From contig CALXEH010000023.1 of assembly GCA_944387285.1 (NCBI GenBank), forward strand, positions 1 through 35,346: a DNA stretch of 35,346 bases. Reading direction: 5' to 3'. A program made the translations under genes and the position numbers. Positions 14,493 through 24,203 of this stretch are shown here, piece by piece; within the stretch, counting starts at the first letter, position 1; the number at the start of each line of letters is the position of its first letter. The DNA is from an uncultured Oscillospiraceae bacterium (GTDB lineage: Bacteria; Bacillota; Clostridia; Oscillospirales; Oscillospiraceae). The notes under the pieces were generated by a model. The model made no database searches. It saw only the letters and a program-made list of their open reading frames with translations, and was not told the DNA's origin.

Positions 14493-15156
14493 CAGGCTGT
14501 TGGTGCCGGAGCTGATCTTCTGCGCGCTGCCCCTGGCATATTACCTGCTGCGCCTGCCGTCCATGCCGGAGACCGTGCCCGTGCACTGGAACGCCGCCGG
14601 CGAGGTGACCAGGTATGCGCCCAGATTCTGCTTCGAGATGCTGCTGCTCGGCTGCCTGGGCTATTTCGGGCTGCTGCTCGGCATGGCCGTGCGCAGCAGC
14701 GTGCTCGGCCTGACAAAGGACGAGAAGAATATGGATCATGCCGTCGTTGACAGGCTCATGCGCTGGGTACAGGCGCTCATGTGCCTGCTCTTCACCGGCA
14801 TGGCCCTGTACGACATAAGCAAGCTCTGCCTCGGCCAGGAGCCGGGCCAGGGCTTTGCCTGGAAGCTGGGCATGGCCGTGATCGCCCTGAGCCTTATCGT
14901 CACCGGCGACCAGCTGCCCAAGCTGCAGCGCAACCGCTACTCCGGGGCGCGGACGGCCTATTCCATGTCCGGCGACGAGGCCTGGCACAAGACCCAGCGC
15001 TATGCGGGACGGGTCATGATGGCCGCGGGCGCGGGCCTGCTGGTCATCACGCTCCTGCCCGTGGTATCCGCGGAGGGCTCCGTGCTCGCCGCCGCCGCTG
15101 CCCTGGCCGCAGTGCTGATACTGACCCTCAGCTACAAGGGCGGGAAAAAGCAATAG
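14476..15156 (+). CDS. SdpI-like membrane protein (DUF1648 plus SdpI domain)
   Basis: 226 residues with about six hydrophobic segments. After TM1 comes the DUF1648 signature PETVPVHWNAAGEVTRY at about 31-47. The C-terminal half has the SdpI stretch GDQLPKLQRNRYSGARTAYSM followed by EAWHKTQRYAG. SdpI gives immunity to the SdpC cannibalism toxin and sequesters SdpR; no SdpC-like gene is in this window, so here it may answer a toxin from other cells or have only a signalling role. AAGGAG precedes the ATG, within the end of the regulator gene. A double hairpin follows the stop. Confidence 0.88.
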   Translation: MRRPSDRLLVPELIFCALPLAYYLLRLPSMPETVPVHWNAAGEVTRYAPRFCFEMLLLGCLGYFGLLLGMAVRSSVLGLTKDEKNMDHAVVDRLMRWVQALMCLLFTGMALYDISKLCLGQEPGQGFAWKLGMAVIALSLIVTGDQLPKLQRNRYSGARTAYSMSGDEAWHKTQRYAGRVMMAAGAGLLVITLLPVVSAEGSVLAAAAALAAVLILTLSYKGGKKQ

Positions 15157-15177
15157 CCTCAGCCGCAAGCGCTGAAC

Positions 15178-15231
15178 CGCCGCCTTGGCCAAGGCGGCGA
15201 AGAGCCCCGGGCAAAAGCCCGGGGCTCTTCG
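15178..15231. repeat. 22-bp perfect palindrome fused to a 15-bp hairpin (probable bidirectional terminator)
   Basis: 15178-15199 is a perfect 11+11 palindrome (half-site CGCCGCCTTGG). Overlapping it by two bases is a 15-bp perfect stem (15198-15212 with 15217-15231) with an AAAA loop. The pair fills the gap between convergent sdpI-like and copZ genes, one base from the copZ stop. T-runs are poor, so termination would rely on the very stable stem. Confidence 0.75.
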
Positions 15232-15232
15232 C

Positions 15233-15421
15233 TTATTCTGCCGTGAAGCCGAGATCGTCGAGCTCGGACTTGGCCTTTTCTATCTCCTCGGCGCCGCCGT
15301 CCACGGTCACGGTCTTGTCCGCAAGGCTGACGCTGAAGCTGAGTTTCGCCTCATTGAGCGCGTTCGTGATGCGGGCAACGCACTTTTCACAGTGCATATC
15401 GGGTACTTTCAGGGTGGTCAT
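15233..15421 (-). CDS. copZ: CopZ-like copper chaperone
   Basis: 62 residues, a single heavy-metal-associated domain. The metal site is MHCEKC with Cys11 and Cys14; the rest shows the alternating beta-alpha pattern ending DDLGFTAE. It would carry Cu(I) in the cytoplasm to CopA. It is the last gene of the copA-csoR-copZ unit, 12 bases after csoR. Confidence 0.92.
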   Translation of the reverse strand: MTTLKVPDMHCEKCVARITNALNEAKLSFSVSLADKTVTVDGGAEEIEKAKSELDDLGFTAE

Positions 15422-15433
15422 ACGGTTTTCCTC

Positions 15434-15733
15434 CTATTTCAATAGTTTTTGCAGCATGTTTACCAGCTCGTCCACGACCTCATCGTCGCCGCGGCGGATG
15501 CCGTCCGCGACGCAGGTCTTGATGTGGCTGCCCAGCAGCTCGCGCGAAAAGGCGTTGAGCGCCGCCTGTATCGCGGACACCTGCATCAGCACGTCCACAC
15601 AATAGGCGTCCTCCTCCACCTGGCGCTTTACTCCGCGCACCTGGCCTTCTATGCGGCTCAGCCGGTTTATGAGGCTCCGGTATTCCTCCGGCGTGCGGTG
15701 CTTTTTCTTCTCGGTATGGCAGCAGTCGCTCAC
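15434..15733 (-). CDS. csoR: CsoR-family copper-sensing repressor
   Basis: 99 residues. The Cu(I) ligands are all present with canonical spacing: Cys45 (AYCVDVL), His70 and Cys74 (SHIKTC). LINRLSRIEGQVRGVKRQV is the conserved DNA-contact helix region. A short Cys-Cys-His tail (residues 4-6) precedes it. Copper binding should release it from the operator upstream of copA. The start is GTG at 15733, which overlaps the copA stop as GTGA; GGGGGAAG lies just upstream. Confidence 0.95.
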   Translation of the reverse strand: MSDCCHTEKKKHRTPEEYRSLINRLSRIEGQVRGVKRQVEEDAYCVDVLMQVSAIQAALNAFSRELLGSHIKTCVADGIRRGDDEVVDELVNMLQKLLK

Positions 15734-17973
15734 AGCTTCTTCCCCCTCAGCCTAAGGGCGTTCGTCACCACGCAGACCGAGGACAGGCTCATAGCCAGCG
15801 CGCCCAGCATCGGGCTCAGCAGCAGCTGCGTGAAGGGATACAGCACGCCCGCCGCTATCGGTATGCCTATCGTGTTGTAGCAGAACGCCCAGAACAGGTT
15901 TTCCTTGATGTTCCTTATCGTCAGCCGGCTCAGGTTCACCGCCCGGGCCACGTCGCCCAGGTCGTCCTTCATCAGCACCACGTCCGCCGACTCTATGGCT
16001 ATGTCGCTGCCCGTGCCCACGGCGCAGCCTATGTCGGCCTGAGTCAGGGCCGGCGCGTCGTTTATGCCGTCGCCTACCATAACTACCCTGCCGCCGCGCT
16101 CCTGTATCGACTTGACCACGCCGGCCTTGTCCTCGGGCAGCACCTCGGCTATGACCTCGTCCGCGCCTACGAGCCGGCCTATGTGCTCCGCCGCCGCGCG
16201 GTTGTCGCCCGTGAGCAGCACCACGCGCAGGCCCATGTCGTGCAGCCGCCCTATCGCCGCCGCGCTCGTCTCCCTCACCGGGTCAGCTACGGCTATGAGC
16301 CCCAGCAGGGCCCCGTCCCTTGCGGCGTACATGAGCGTCTTGCCCTCCGAGGCCAACTGCCCCGCCCGCTCCGCATAGGCCGCGGCATCCACGCCGCCCT
16401 CGTCCATGAGCCGCAGGCTGCCTATGAGCACCCTCGACCCGTCCGAGAGCTCCGCGCGCAGGCCGCGGCCCGAGAGGTTCTCAAAGCCCCTCACCTCATA
16501 CTTGCCCTCGAGCCCGCGGGCCCTCGCCGCCTCGTTCACGGCCTCGGCCAGCGGATGCGCCGAGGCCGACTCCACCGCCGCCGCGACCGAGAGCAGCTCC
16601 GCCTCGTCCGCCGCGAGCAGGTCCGTCACCGCCGGGCGGCCCTGCGTCACCGTGCCGGTCTTGTCCAGTACCGCCGTATCCACGCCGTGCAGGGTCTCCA
16701 GCGCCTCGCCGCTCTTTATGAGTATGCCGTTCTGCGCGCCCAGGCCCGTGCCCACCACGATGGCCGTCGGCGTCGCGAGCCCCATGGCGCAGGGGCAGGC
16801 TATGACCAGCACGCTAGTGAACACGCGCAGGGCAAAGGACAGCTCCTGCCCCGCGGCGAGCCACACTATCGCCGCAAGCAGCGCTATGCCCATGACGACG
16901 GGCACAAACACGCCCGCGACCTTGTCCGCCACCTTCGATATCGGCGCCTTCTTGCCTTGGGCGTCCTCCACTACCTTTATGATCTTCGAGAGCGTCGTGT
17001 CCTCGCCGACGCGGGTTATGCGCACCGACAGCGAGCCGTTCACGCTGATGCTGCCGCCCGTCACCTCGCTGCCTGGGGCCTTGTCCACGGGCAGGCTCTC
17101 GCCCGTGAGCATGCTCTCGTCCACGCCGCCCTCGCCCTCGGTCACAACACCGTCGAGCGGCACGCGCTCGCCGGGCCGCACCAGCACCACGTCGCCTACC
17201 CTGAGTATGTCCGTCGGCACCTCCGTCAGGCTGCCGCCTTCGCCCTTCAGTATGGCCGTGTCCGGCGTCAGCTCCATGAGCTTGCGGATGGCGCCCGTCG
17301 TCTTGTGCTTGCTCGAGGCCTCCATGTGCTTGCCGAGCGACACCAGCGTCACGACCACCGCCGCCGACTCGAAATACAGGCCCTCATGCACCAGCTCAGG
17401 CCGGTCCGTCAGCAGGAACAGCGTCACAAGGCTGTATATGAACGAGGCCGCGCTGCCTATCGCCACCAGCGAGTCCATGTTCGGCGCAAGGTGGACGAGC
17501 GCCTTGAAGCCGCTTATATAAAACCTCTTGCCTATATACATGATGACGATGGTCAGCAGCAGCTGCGCCAGGGCAAAATTCACCGCGTGGCTGTGCATGT
17601 CGATGATGCCTGGCAGGGGCGCGCCGAACATCGAGCCCATGGATATATACATCAGCACGCAGGCCAGCACCAGCGCCGCTATGATGCCGCTGCGCTCGCG
17701 CCTGAAGGCTGCGGCCTCCGCCTCGGCCTGCTCGTCCCTCGTCTTGTCCCGCTGCGCGGCGTTCATCGGCCTTGCGCCGAAGCCCGCCTTTTCTATCTTG
17801 CCTATGATCTGCTCCGGCGTCACCTTCGCCTCGTCATACTCGATCTCCATGCGGTTCATCGTCAGGTTCACGTCGCTGCGCTCGACCCCGTCGAGCTTGC
17901 GCGTGACCCTCTCCACCGCCGCCGAGCAGGCTGCGCAGTGCATGCCCTCTATCAGATACGTCTCGCATTTCAT
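15730..17973 (-). CDS. copA: Copper-exporting P1B-type ATPase
   Basis: 747 residues. One N-terminal metal-binding domain (MHCAAC at about 11-16) is followed by eight expected membrane helices, with the transport-site CPC in ACPCAMGLATP, phosphorylation motif DKTGT, the nucleotide-domain HP in SAHPLAEAV, and the hinge GDGINDAPAL. These identify a Cu(I) P1B-1 ATPase that pumps copper out of the cytoplasm. The ATG at 17973 has GGGAGG eight bases upstream; a GTG three codons earlier overlaps that site and is less likely. It is the first gene of the operon, driven by the CsoR-type promoter at 18013-18041. Confidence 0.96.
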   Translation of the reverse strand: MKCETYLIEGMHCAACSAAVERVTRKLDGVERSDVNLTMNRMEIEYDEAKVTPEQIIGKIEKAGFGARPMNAAQRDKTRDEQAEAEAAAFRRERSGIIAALVLACVLMYISMGSMFGAPLPGIIDMHSHAVNFALAQLLLTIVIMYIGKRFYISGFKALVHLAPNMDSLVAIGSAASFIYSLVTLFLLTDRPELVHEGLYFESAAVVVTLVSLGKHMEASSKHKTTGAIRKLMELTPDTAILKGEGGSLTEVPTDILRVGDVVLVRPGERVPLDGVVTEGEGGVDESMLTGESLPVDKAPGSEVTGGSISVNGSLSVRITRVGEDTTLSKIIKVVEDAQGKKAPISKVADKVAGVFVPVVMGIALLAAIVWLAAGQELSFALRVFTSVLVIACPCAMGLATPTAIVVGTGLGAQNGILIKSGEALETLHGVDTAVLDKTGTVTQGRPAVTDLLAADEAELLSVAAAVESASAHPLAEAVNEAARARGLEGKYEVRGFENLSGRGLRAELSDGSRVLIGSLRLMDEGGVDAAAYAERAGQLASEGKTLMYAARDGALLGLIAVADPVRETSAAAIGRLHDMGLRVVLLTGDNRAAAEHIGRLVGADEVIAEVLPEDKAGVVKSIQERGGRVVMVGDGINDAPALTQADIGCAVGTGSDIAIESADVVLMKDDLGDVARAVNLSRLTIRNIKENLFWAFCYNTIGIPIAAGVLYPFTQLLLSPMLGALAMSLSSVCVVTNALRLRGKKL

Positions 17974-18012
17974 CCGCCGCACCTCCCGTGTGCCGTCCTG
18001 TTATCTGCGGCG

Positions 18013-18041
18013 ATTATATACCCCCCTAGGGTATTTGTCAA
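18013..18041 (-). promoter_or_regulatory. copA promoter with embedded CsoR operator
   Basis: Minus strand: perfect -35 TTGACA (18041-18036), 17-bp spacer, perfect -10 TATAAT (18018-18013). The spacer is the pseudo-palindrome ATACCCCCCTAGGGTAT (plus strand, 18018-18034), the G/C-tract type of site bound by CsoR. The stop codon of the upstream gene (18038-18040) lies inside the -35 hexamer. Confidence 0.88.
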
Positions 18042-18700
18042 GGGCGGGCCGCGCGTTTATTCAGGCCCATGAAGCAGGCGGCCGCCAGCAGCAGGAGGGC
18101 TGCGATGCCCGCGTAATAGGCCGGCAGCAGCGCCGGGGCGGCGCGCCTTATCGGTTCCGCATCCATCAGCTCGTAGATCAGCAGCTCGCCTCCGCCCGAC
18201 CAGGGGCGCAGGAGCGCCGCCCTCACCGCCACCGCCGCCGTGCCCAGGGGCAAGAGCAGGATGTCCCGGGGCTCAAAGCGCTCGGTCCTGGCCGTCGTCA
18301 GGCCCAGGAGGAGCAGGCAGCCGTGGCACAGGAGCGAAAGCAGCACGTTCTGCTCCGGGTACGCGCCGTAGATGGCCTCGCCTGCGAACACCATGGCCGC
18401 ATAGTAGCAGGCCCCGGCGAGCGTCCCGGCATAGGCCGCCCAGCAGCGCAGGCCGCGTCTGCGCGTCAGCAGCAGGGCTGGGGTCGTGAAGTACGCCGCC
18501 GCGGAAAACTCCACTGGCAGCACCAGCGGCCCGCCCTGGATGGGCGGCAGGGCGTACTTCAGCACATTCACCGCCAGCAGGCCCAGCGCCAGGGTGCGCA
18601 CCGCCCTATCCCTTGCCCCGGCCTCCCAGCGCGCAAACTCGCCGGAGAGCCAGAGCAGGCCGGTCAGCAGGCAGAGCGCAAAGACGTTCAGCGCGCTCAC
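18038..18700 (-). CDS. Integral membrane protein, possibly TMEM164/YwaF-like
   Basis: 220 residues with about six hydrophobic segments. A LPVEFSAAAYFTTP segment, a YYAAMVF helix and SLLCHGCLLLLGL with a conserved-looking His-Gly resemble the YwaF/TMEM164 group, but the match is loose and the function unknown. The start is a GTG overlapping the stop of the DUF1700 gene (GTGA), so it is translationally coupled as the third gene of the PadR operon. Its stop is inside the copA -35 box. An alternative reading is a lineage-specific membrane protein with no described family. Confidence 0.7.
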   Translation of the reverse strand: MSALNVFALCLLTGLLWLSGEFARWEAGARDRAVRTLALGLLAVNVLKYALPPIQGGPLVLPVEFSAAAYFTTPALLLTRRRGLRCWAAYAGTLAGACYYAAMVFAGEAIYGAYPEQNVLLSLLCHGCLLLLGLTTARTERFEPRDILLLPLGTAAVAVRAALLRPWSGGGELLIYELMDAEPIRRAAPALLPAYYAGIAALLLLAAACFMGLNKRAARP

Positions 18701-19434
18701 ATGAACCAGCCCCAGGTATGCCAGTATTCAAAGGCCCCGGCTGTGAGCATGGATGTGACCATCGCCGCCGCAGCGAAGACCACGAAGGCCGCCAGCGAAA
18801 TGGTCAGCACCCGGCGCAGCCGCCTGCGGCGCTTCGGCTCCAGCCTGGGCCAGGCCGGCACCGGCGGCAGTACGGCCCTGCCGGCGGCTGCGGCCGCCGC
18901 ATTCCTTTGGAACCTGGCCCAACTCCTGCAAAGCTGCGCCAACAGCCGGGCAAAATAGCCGCAGCCCTCCGCCGCCAGCACCGTCAGCGCCGCCAGAGCC
19001 AGGGCATGCAGTGCCCCGCACCAATAGGGCATCTCCGGCAGCTGCACATAGGGCTGCATGTCAAAGGGCAGCAGCAGGCACAGCGCCACCAGCCCCGCCG
19101 ACACCGCCGCGCAGGCCACTACCACTACCCAGGCAGCAAAGACCGCAAGAAAGCTGAACACGAACAGGTCCGCAAACACCAGGCCCGTCCAGGTCAGCGC
19201 CGAGCGCCCAGCGCTGCCGCCGCGCCGCTTCAGCTCCTGTACCTCCTCCGGCTCAAACTGCGCCGCCAGCTCCGCAGGGTCGCCCAGCCGCGCCGCCGTC
19301 TCCTCCTCCGAATACCCATCCGCCAGCTTGTACTCAAAGTGCCGCCGGTACTCCGACAATATGTCCTCCGGCTCCGGTACCTTCCGCGCCAGCAGCTCGC
19401 GCTCCAGCCGGCCCATGAATTCATCCCTTGTCAT
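18697..19434 (-). CDS. DUF1700 (HAAS-type) membrane protein of a PadR operon
   Basis: 245 residues. The N-terminal 70 residues (TRDEFMGRLERELL, then ILSEYRRHFEYKLADG and EEETAARLGDPAELA) are the HAAS/DUF1700 signature. Two hydrophobic helices follow at about 80-125, another membrane segment near 145-160, an Arg-rich loop and a last helix near 215-235. DUF1700 proteins commonly sit next to PadR-type regulators and are thought to be membrane sensors or effectors. The ATG at 19434 with GGAGG upstream is chosen over an earlier in-frame start inside padR; the overlap with padR is 14 bases. Confidence 0.85.
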   Translation of the reverse strand: MTRDEFMGRLERELLARKVPEPEDILSEYRRHFEYKLADGYSEEETAARLGDPAELAAQFEPEEVQELKRRGGSAGRSALTWTGLVFADLFVFSFLAVFAAWVVVVACAAVSAGLVALCLLLPFDMQPYVQLPEMPYWCGALHALALAALTVLAAEGCGYFARLLAQLCRSWARFQRNAAAAAAGRAVLPPVPAWPRLEPKRRRRLRRVLTISLAAFVVFAAAAMVTSMLTAGAFEYWHTWGWFM

Positions 19435-19747
19435 TCTTATCCGCCTCCAACAGCTTCTGAACAGCAGCCGCAAATTCCAAATACTCCGCCCGGTCGCGCG
19501 CAAAACTCTCCGCACCCAGGCTCGTCAGCTTGTAATACTTCCTCGGCGGGCCGCCGCTGGCCTCCTGCAAATACGTCGTCAGCAGCCCGTCCGCCTTCAG
19601 CTTCCTCAGGATCGGATACACCGTCCCGTCCGCTATGTCTATGCTCTGCGAGAGCCTGTCCGATATCTCGTAGCCGTAACAGTCCCGCTCCGAGAGCAGC
19701 GCCAGCACGCAGAGCTCCAACACTCCCTTCTTATACTGCGAATTCAA
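19421..19747 (-). CDS. PadR-family transcriptional regulator
   Basis: 108 residues from a TTG at 19747 that has GGGAGG seven bases upstream. A longer ATG-started frame at 19822 would begin upstream of the promoter itself and is rejected. The winged helix is complete: KKGVLELCVLALLSE, GYEISDRLSQ, then DGTVYPILRKLKADGLL with the wing GGPPRKYYKLTSLG. Such regulators usually repress their own operon in response to drugs, phenolics or envelope stress. First gene of the padR-DUF1700-membrane protein operon. Confidence 0.92.
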   Translation of the reverse strand: MNSQYKKGVLELCVLALLSERDCYGYEISDRLSQSIDIADGTVYPILRKLKADGLLTTYLQEASGGPPRKYYKLTSLGAESFARDRAEYLEFAAAVQKLLEADKNDKG

Positions 19748-19770
19748 ACACGCGCCTCCCTTCGGTTTCC

Positions 19771-19809
19771 TCAGTAGTGAATTATATTCAGTAGTGACGC
19801 ATTTGTCAA
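19771..19809 (-). promoter_or_regulatory. padR promoter with two direct-repeat operators
   Basis: Minus strand: perfect -35 TTGACA (19809-19804), 17-bp spacer, perfect -10 TATAAT (19786-19781). Two exact copies of TCAGTAGTGA (plus strand, 19771-19780 and 19789-19798; period 18) flank the -10. Each copy is itself nearly palindromic (TCA-TA-TGA). Autorepression by PadR is inferred. Confidence 0.8.
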
Positions 19810-19844
19810 GAGCTTGGAGCAAGTTTTTTCAGGCGCCTTCTCGC

Positions 19845-19874
19845 TTGACAGGCCGCTCGGGCTGGTTATATAGT
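19845..19874 (+). promoter_or_regulatory. Promoter of the gamma-glutamyltranspeptidase homologue
   Basis: Perfect -35 TTGACA (19845-19850), 18-bp spacer, -10 TATAGT (19869-19874). Divergent from the padR promoter, with -35 boxes about 35 bases apart. Confidence 0.7.
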
Positions 19875-19900
19875 ATTTTTATTGTGTATGGAGGTGTCTT

Positions 19901-21508
<1,608 letters not shown>

Positions 21509-21539
21509 GCCCTTTTTGCCCCGGAAGCCGCATATACTC

Positions 21540-21568
21540 TTGATTTTTTCATATTTTTAGTGTAGAGT
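21540..21568 (+). promoter_or_regulatory. Possible promoter of the flippase gene
   Basis: -35 TTGATT (21540-21545), 17-bp spacer, -10 TAGAGT (21563-21568), in the AT-rich 100-bp gap after the gamma-glutamyltranspeptidase gene. A small GGCG/CGCC hairpin follows in the leader. Confidence 0.5.
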
Positions 21569-21609
21569 AGTCATTCGGCGTCTCAGAGCGCCTGATTGGG
21601 GGTATATCC

Positions 21610-23220
21610 TTGTCAGAACCCAAAAAGCAAAACTACCTGCACGGCGCCGCCATTCTCGCGGCCGGCGTTGTCATCATCAAGATACTCGGTTTCATCTACA
21701 AGTTCCCGCTCGGGAACATGCTCGGTGACACCGGCTACTCGCATTTTCTCGTAGCCTACAACATCTATGGCGTCTTCCTCACCCTGGCGACCGCGGGCCT
21801 GCCCGTGGCGCTCTCCAGGATGATATCCGAGGCCAACACCATGCGCCGCCCGGCGCAGGTGAAGCGCACCTTCTCCGTCGCCTGGTGCACCTTCTTCGTG
21901 CTCGGCCTCGCCTGCACCCTCGTCATGTTCTTCTACCCCACCGAGCTGGCGGTGCTGTTCCGCGACCCGGGCGCGACGCAGAGCATCAGGGCCCTCGCCC
22001 CGGCGCTCCTGCTCGTCTGCCTGACCAGCGCCTACCGCGGCTACTGCCAGGGCCACGAAAACATGAAGCCCACCACCGTCGGCCAGATACTCGAGGTGCT
22101 CTTCAAGGTCATCTCCGGCCTGGCCCTCGCCTGGTACCTGCTCAGCATCGGCAAGGGCCTGCCGCTCGTCTCTGCCGGCGCCATCTTCGGCGTCACCGTC
22201 GGCTCGCTCGCCGCGCTCGTCTACATGTTCGCCTACAAGAGGCGCAACTACACCGACGTCATAGACGCCTCGGAGGTCTCGGACAGCAGCTGGCAAATCT
22301 TCAAGAACCTGCTGCGCATAGGCATACCGATAACCCTCGGATCCTCCGTGCTCTCACTGCTCAACGTAGTGGACACGGCCCTCTGCCTCGGCCGGCTGCA
22401 GGACTCCGCAGGCTTCAGCCCCGCCGACGCCACCGTGCTCTACGGCATCTACGGCAAGGCCCAGACGCTCTACAACCTGCCGGCGGCCTTCATCACGCCG
22501 CTGACCATCTCGGTCGTGCCCGCCATCGCCGCCTGCCGCGTCACCGGACGCAGGCGCGAGGCCTCGACGATAGCTGAAAACTCCCTGCGCATCTCCACCG
22601 TCATCGCCCTGCCCATGGGCGTGGGCCTCTCGGTGCTGTCTTACCCGATCATCAACGTCATCTACCCCAACAGCCACAGCTCCGGGCCCGAGCTGCTCGC
22701 CTGGATGGGTATCGCCTCCTTCTTCGTCTGCATGGCCCTCATCATGAACGCCATCCTGCAGGCCGGAGGCAACGAGCGCTATCCCATCTACGCCATGCTC
22801 CTGGGCGGGGCGGTCAAGGTCGCGCTCAACTGGTGGCTCATAGGCGACCCGGCGCTCAACATACTCGGCGCGCCCATCGCCACCCTTTGCAGCTACGCCG
22901 TCATGTGCGCCGCGGACTACTTCTTCCTCTGCCGCGTCATGGCCGAAAGGCCCAGGCTCGGCCGGATACTGGTAAGGCCCGTACTCAGCTGCGCCGCCAT
23001 GGGCCTCTCCGCTTGGGCGGTCTACGGGCTCGCCATCCGCTTCATCGGAGGGCCCGAGCCGGGCAGGCTGATGCTCGCCGTCTGCATGCTCGCCGCCATC
23101 GCCGTGGCCGTGCTCGTCTACCTCGTGCTCGTCGTGCTCACCAAGGCCGTCACCTACGAGGATATGAAGCTCATACCCAAAGGCGAGAAGCTGGCCAGGC
23201 TGCTGCACATCAGGCCCTGA
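21610..23220 (+). CDS. SpoVB/MurJ-like polysaccharide or lipid II flippase (MOP superfamily)
   Basis: 536 residues with about 14 hydrophobic segments. GAAILAAGVVIIKILGFIYKFPLGNMLGD at the N-terminus is the classic SpoVB/MurJ opening, followed by AYNIYGVFLTLATAGLPVALSRMISE. It would move an undecaprenyl-linked cell-wall precursor or polysaccharide unit across the membrane. The start is TTG at 21610 after GGGGGT; no in-frame ATG is near the family N-terminus. SpoVB, Amj-independent MurJ-type and other polysaccharide flippases share this architecture, so which precursor is moved is open. Ends with a terminator 15 bases later. Confidence 0.88.
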   Translation: MSEPKKQNYLHGAAILAAGVVIIKILGFIYKFPLGNMLGDTGYSHFLVAYNIYGVFLTLATAGLPVALSRMISEANTMRRPAQVKRTFSVAWCTFFVLGLACTLVMFFYPTELAVLFRDPGATQSIRALAPALLLVCLTSAYRGYCQGHENMKPTTVGQILEVLFKVISGLALAWYLLSIGKGLPLVSAGAIFGVTVGSLAALVYMFAYKRRNYTDVIDASEVSDSSWQIFKNLLRIGIPITLGSSVLSLLNVVDTALCLGRLQDSAGFSPADATVLYGIYGKAQTLYNLPAAFITPLTISVVPAIAACRVTGRRREASTIAENSLRISTVIALPMGVGLSVLSYPIINVIYPNSHSSGPELLAWMGIASFFVCMALIMNAILQAGGNERYPIYAMLLGGAVKVALNWWLIGDPALNILGAPIATLCSYAVMCAADYFFLCRVMAERPRLGRILVRPVLSCAAMGLSAWAVYGLAIRFIGGPEPGRLMLAVCMLAAIAVAVLVYLVLVVLTKAVTYEDMKLIPKGEKLARLLHIRP

Positions 23221-23234
23221 CGGGTGACATAACA

Positions 23235-23261
23235 AAAAACCCCGGTTTTTCGGGGCTTTTC
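23235..23261 (+). terminator. Rho-independent terminator after the flippase gene
   Basis: Stem CCCCG/CGGGG extended by A-T pairs (AAAAACCCCG at the left, CGGGGCTTTT at the right), loop GTTTTT, then a T-rich end. Flanking A- and T-runs make it usable in both directions. Confidence 0.8.
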
Positions 23262-23294
23262 TGAGAAAAATATACTTGCGGAAGGGGTTATAGT

Positions 23295-24128
23295 GTGGTA
23301 GATTTTGTTTGCAAAGAAAACTATGACCTCAAGGACTTTATAGACCTTATCGATTATCTGCGCTCGCCCAAGGGCTGCCCCTGGGACAGGGAACAGACGC
23401 ACGAGAGCATCCGGCGCAACGTGCTGGAGGAGGCCTACGAGGTCTGCGAGGCCATCGACGAGGGCAGCCCCGAGCACATGTGCGAGGAGCTCGGCGACCT
23501 GCTCATGCAGGTCATACTCCACTCCAGCATGGCCAAGGACGAGGGCCAGTACGACATGGACGCCATCGCCGACATGGCCTGCAAAAAGCTCGTGCACCGG
23601 CACCCGCACGTCTTCGGCTCGGTGAGCGCCGAGACGCCCGACAAGGTGCTCGAGAACTGGGACGCCATCAAGCGGGCCGACAGGGCCCAGCAGACCGCCG
23701 CCTCCGCCATGGACGGCATCTCCCACGGCTTGCCCGGGCTCATGCGCTCCGAAAAGATACAGAACAAGGCTGCCAAGCTCGGCTTCGACTGGCCATGCGT
23801 CGGCGGCGCCATGGAAAAGCTCCGCGAAGAGGTCGGCGAGCTCCAGGAGGGTATAGACGCGGGCGACCTGGAGAATATTAAGGAAGAGCTGGGCGACGTG
23901 CTCTTCTCCGCCGTCAACGTCGCGCGCTTCTACAAGCTCGACTCCGAACAGCTCATGCACGCCGCCTGCGAAAAGTTCATCCGGCGCTTCCGCTTCATCG
24001 AGGAGGGCGCCGCAAAGCTCGGCCGCAGGCTCGAGGACATGGACCTCGACGAGATGGAGGAGATCTATCAGCAGGCGCGTCACGAGCTCGAGGGCAAGGA
24101 GCCCGTGCCCGTCAAACACTGTGAGTAA
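23295..24128 (+). CDS. mazG: Nucleoside triphosphate pyrophosphohydrolase MazG
   Basis: 277 residues with two MazG domains. The first (about 12-125) has CPWDREQTHESIRRNVLEEAYE with the metal-binding EExxE and EELGDLL motifs. The second (about 160-250) has LREEVGELQEGI and IKEELGDVLFSAVNVAR. MazG hydrolyses non-canonical and excess NTPs to NMP and pyrophosphate. The start is GTG at 23295 with GGAAGGGG upstream. It is followed after 75 bases by the HU gene, an order common in clostridia and bacilli (spoVB/murJ-like, mazG, hup). Confidence 0.95.
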   Translation: MVDFVCKENYDLKDFIDLIDYLRSPKGCPWDREQTHESIRRNVLEEAYEVCEAIDEGSPEHMCEELGDLLMQVILHSSMAKDEGQYDMDAIADMACKKLVHRHPHVFGSVSAETPDKVLENWDAIKRADRAQQTAASAMDGISHGLPGLMRSEKIQNKAAKLGFDWPCVGGAMEKLREEVGELQEGIDAGDLENIKEELGDVLFSAVNVARFYKLDSEQLMHAACEKFIRRFRFIEEGAAKLGRRLEDMDLDEMEEIYQQARHELEGKEPVPVKHCE

Positions 24129-24203
24129 TTTGCACCGAATCGTGGAATAGGAGCAAATCTCGATATATTATCCTTTGTTTATCAATTTTCAGGAGGAATA
24201 CCA

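Noticed and set aside
16183..18072. A 629-codon open frame opposite copA
   Set aside because: Same antisense artefact; copA has all P1B ATPase motifs in the other strand.
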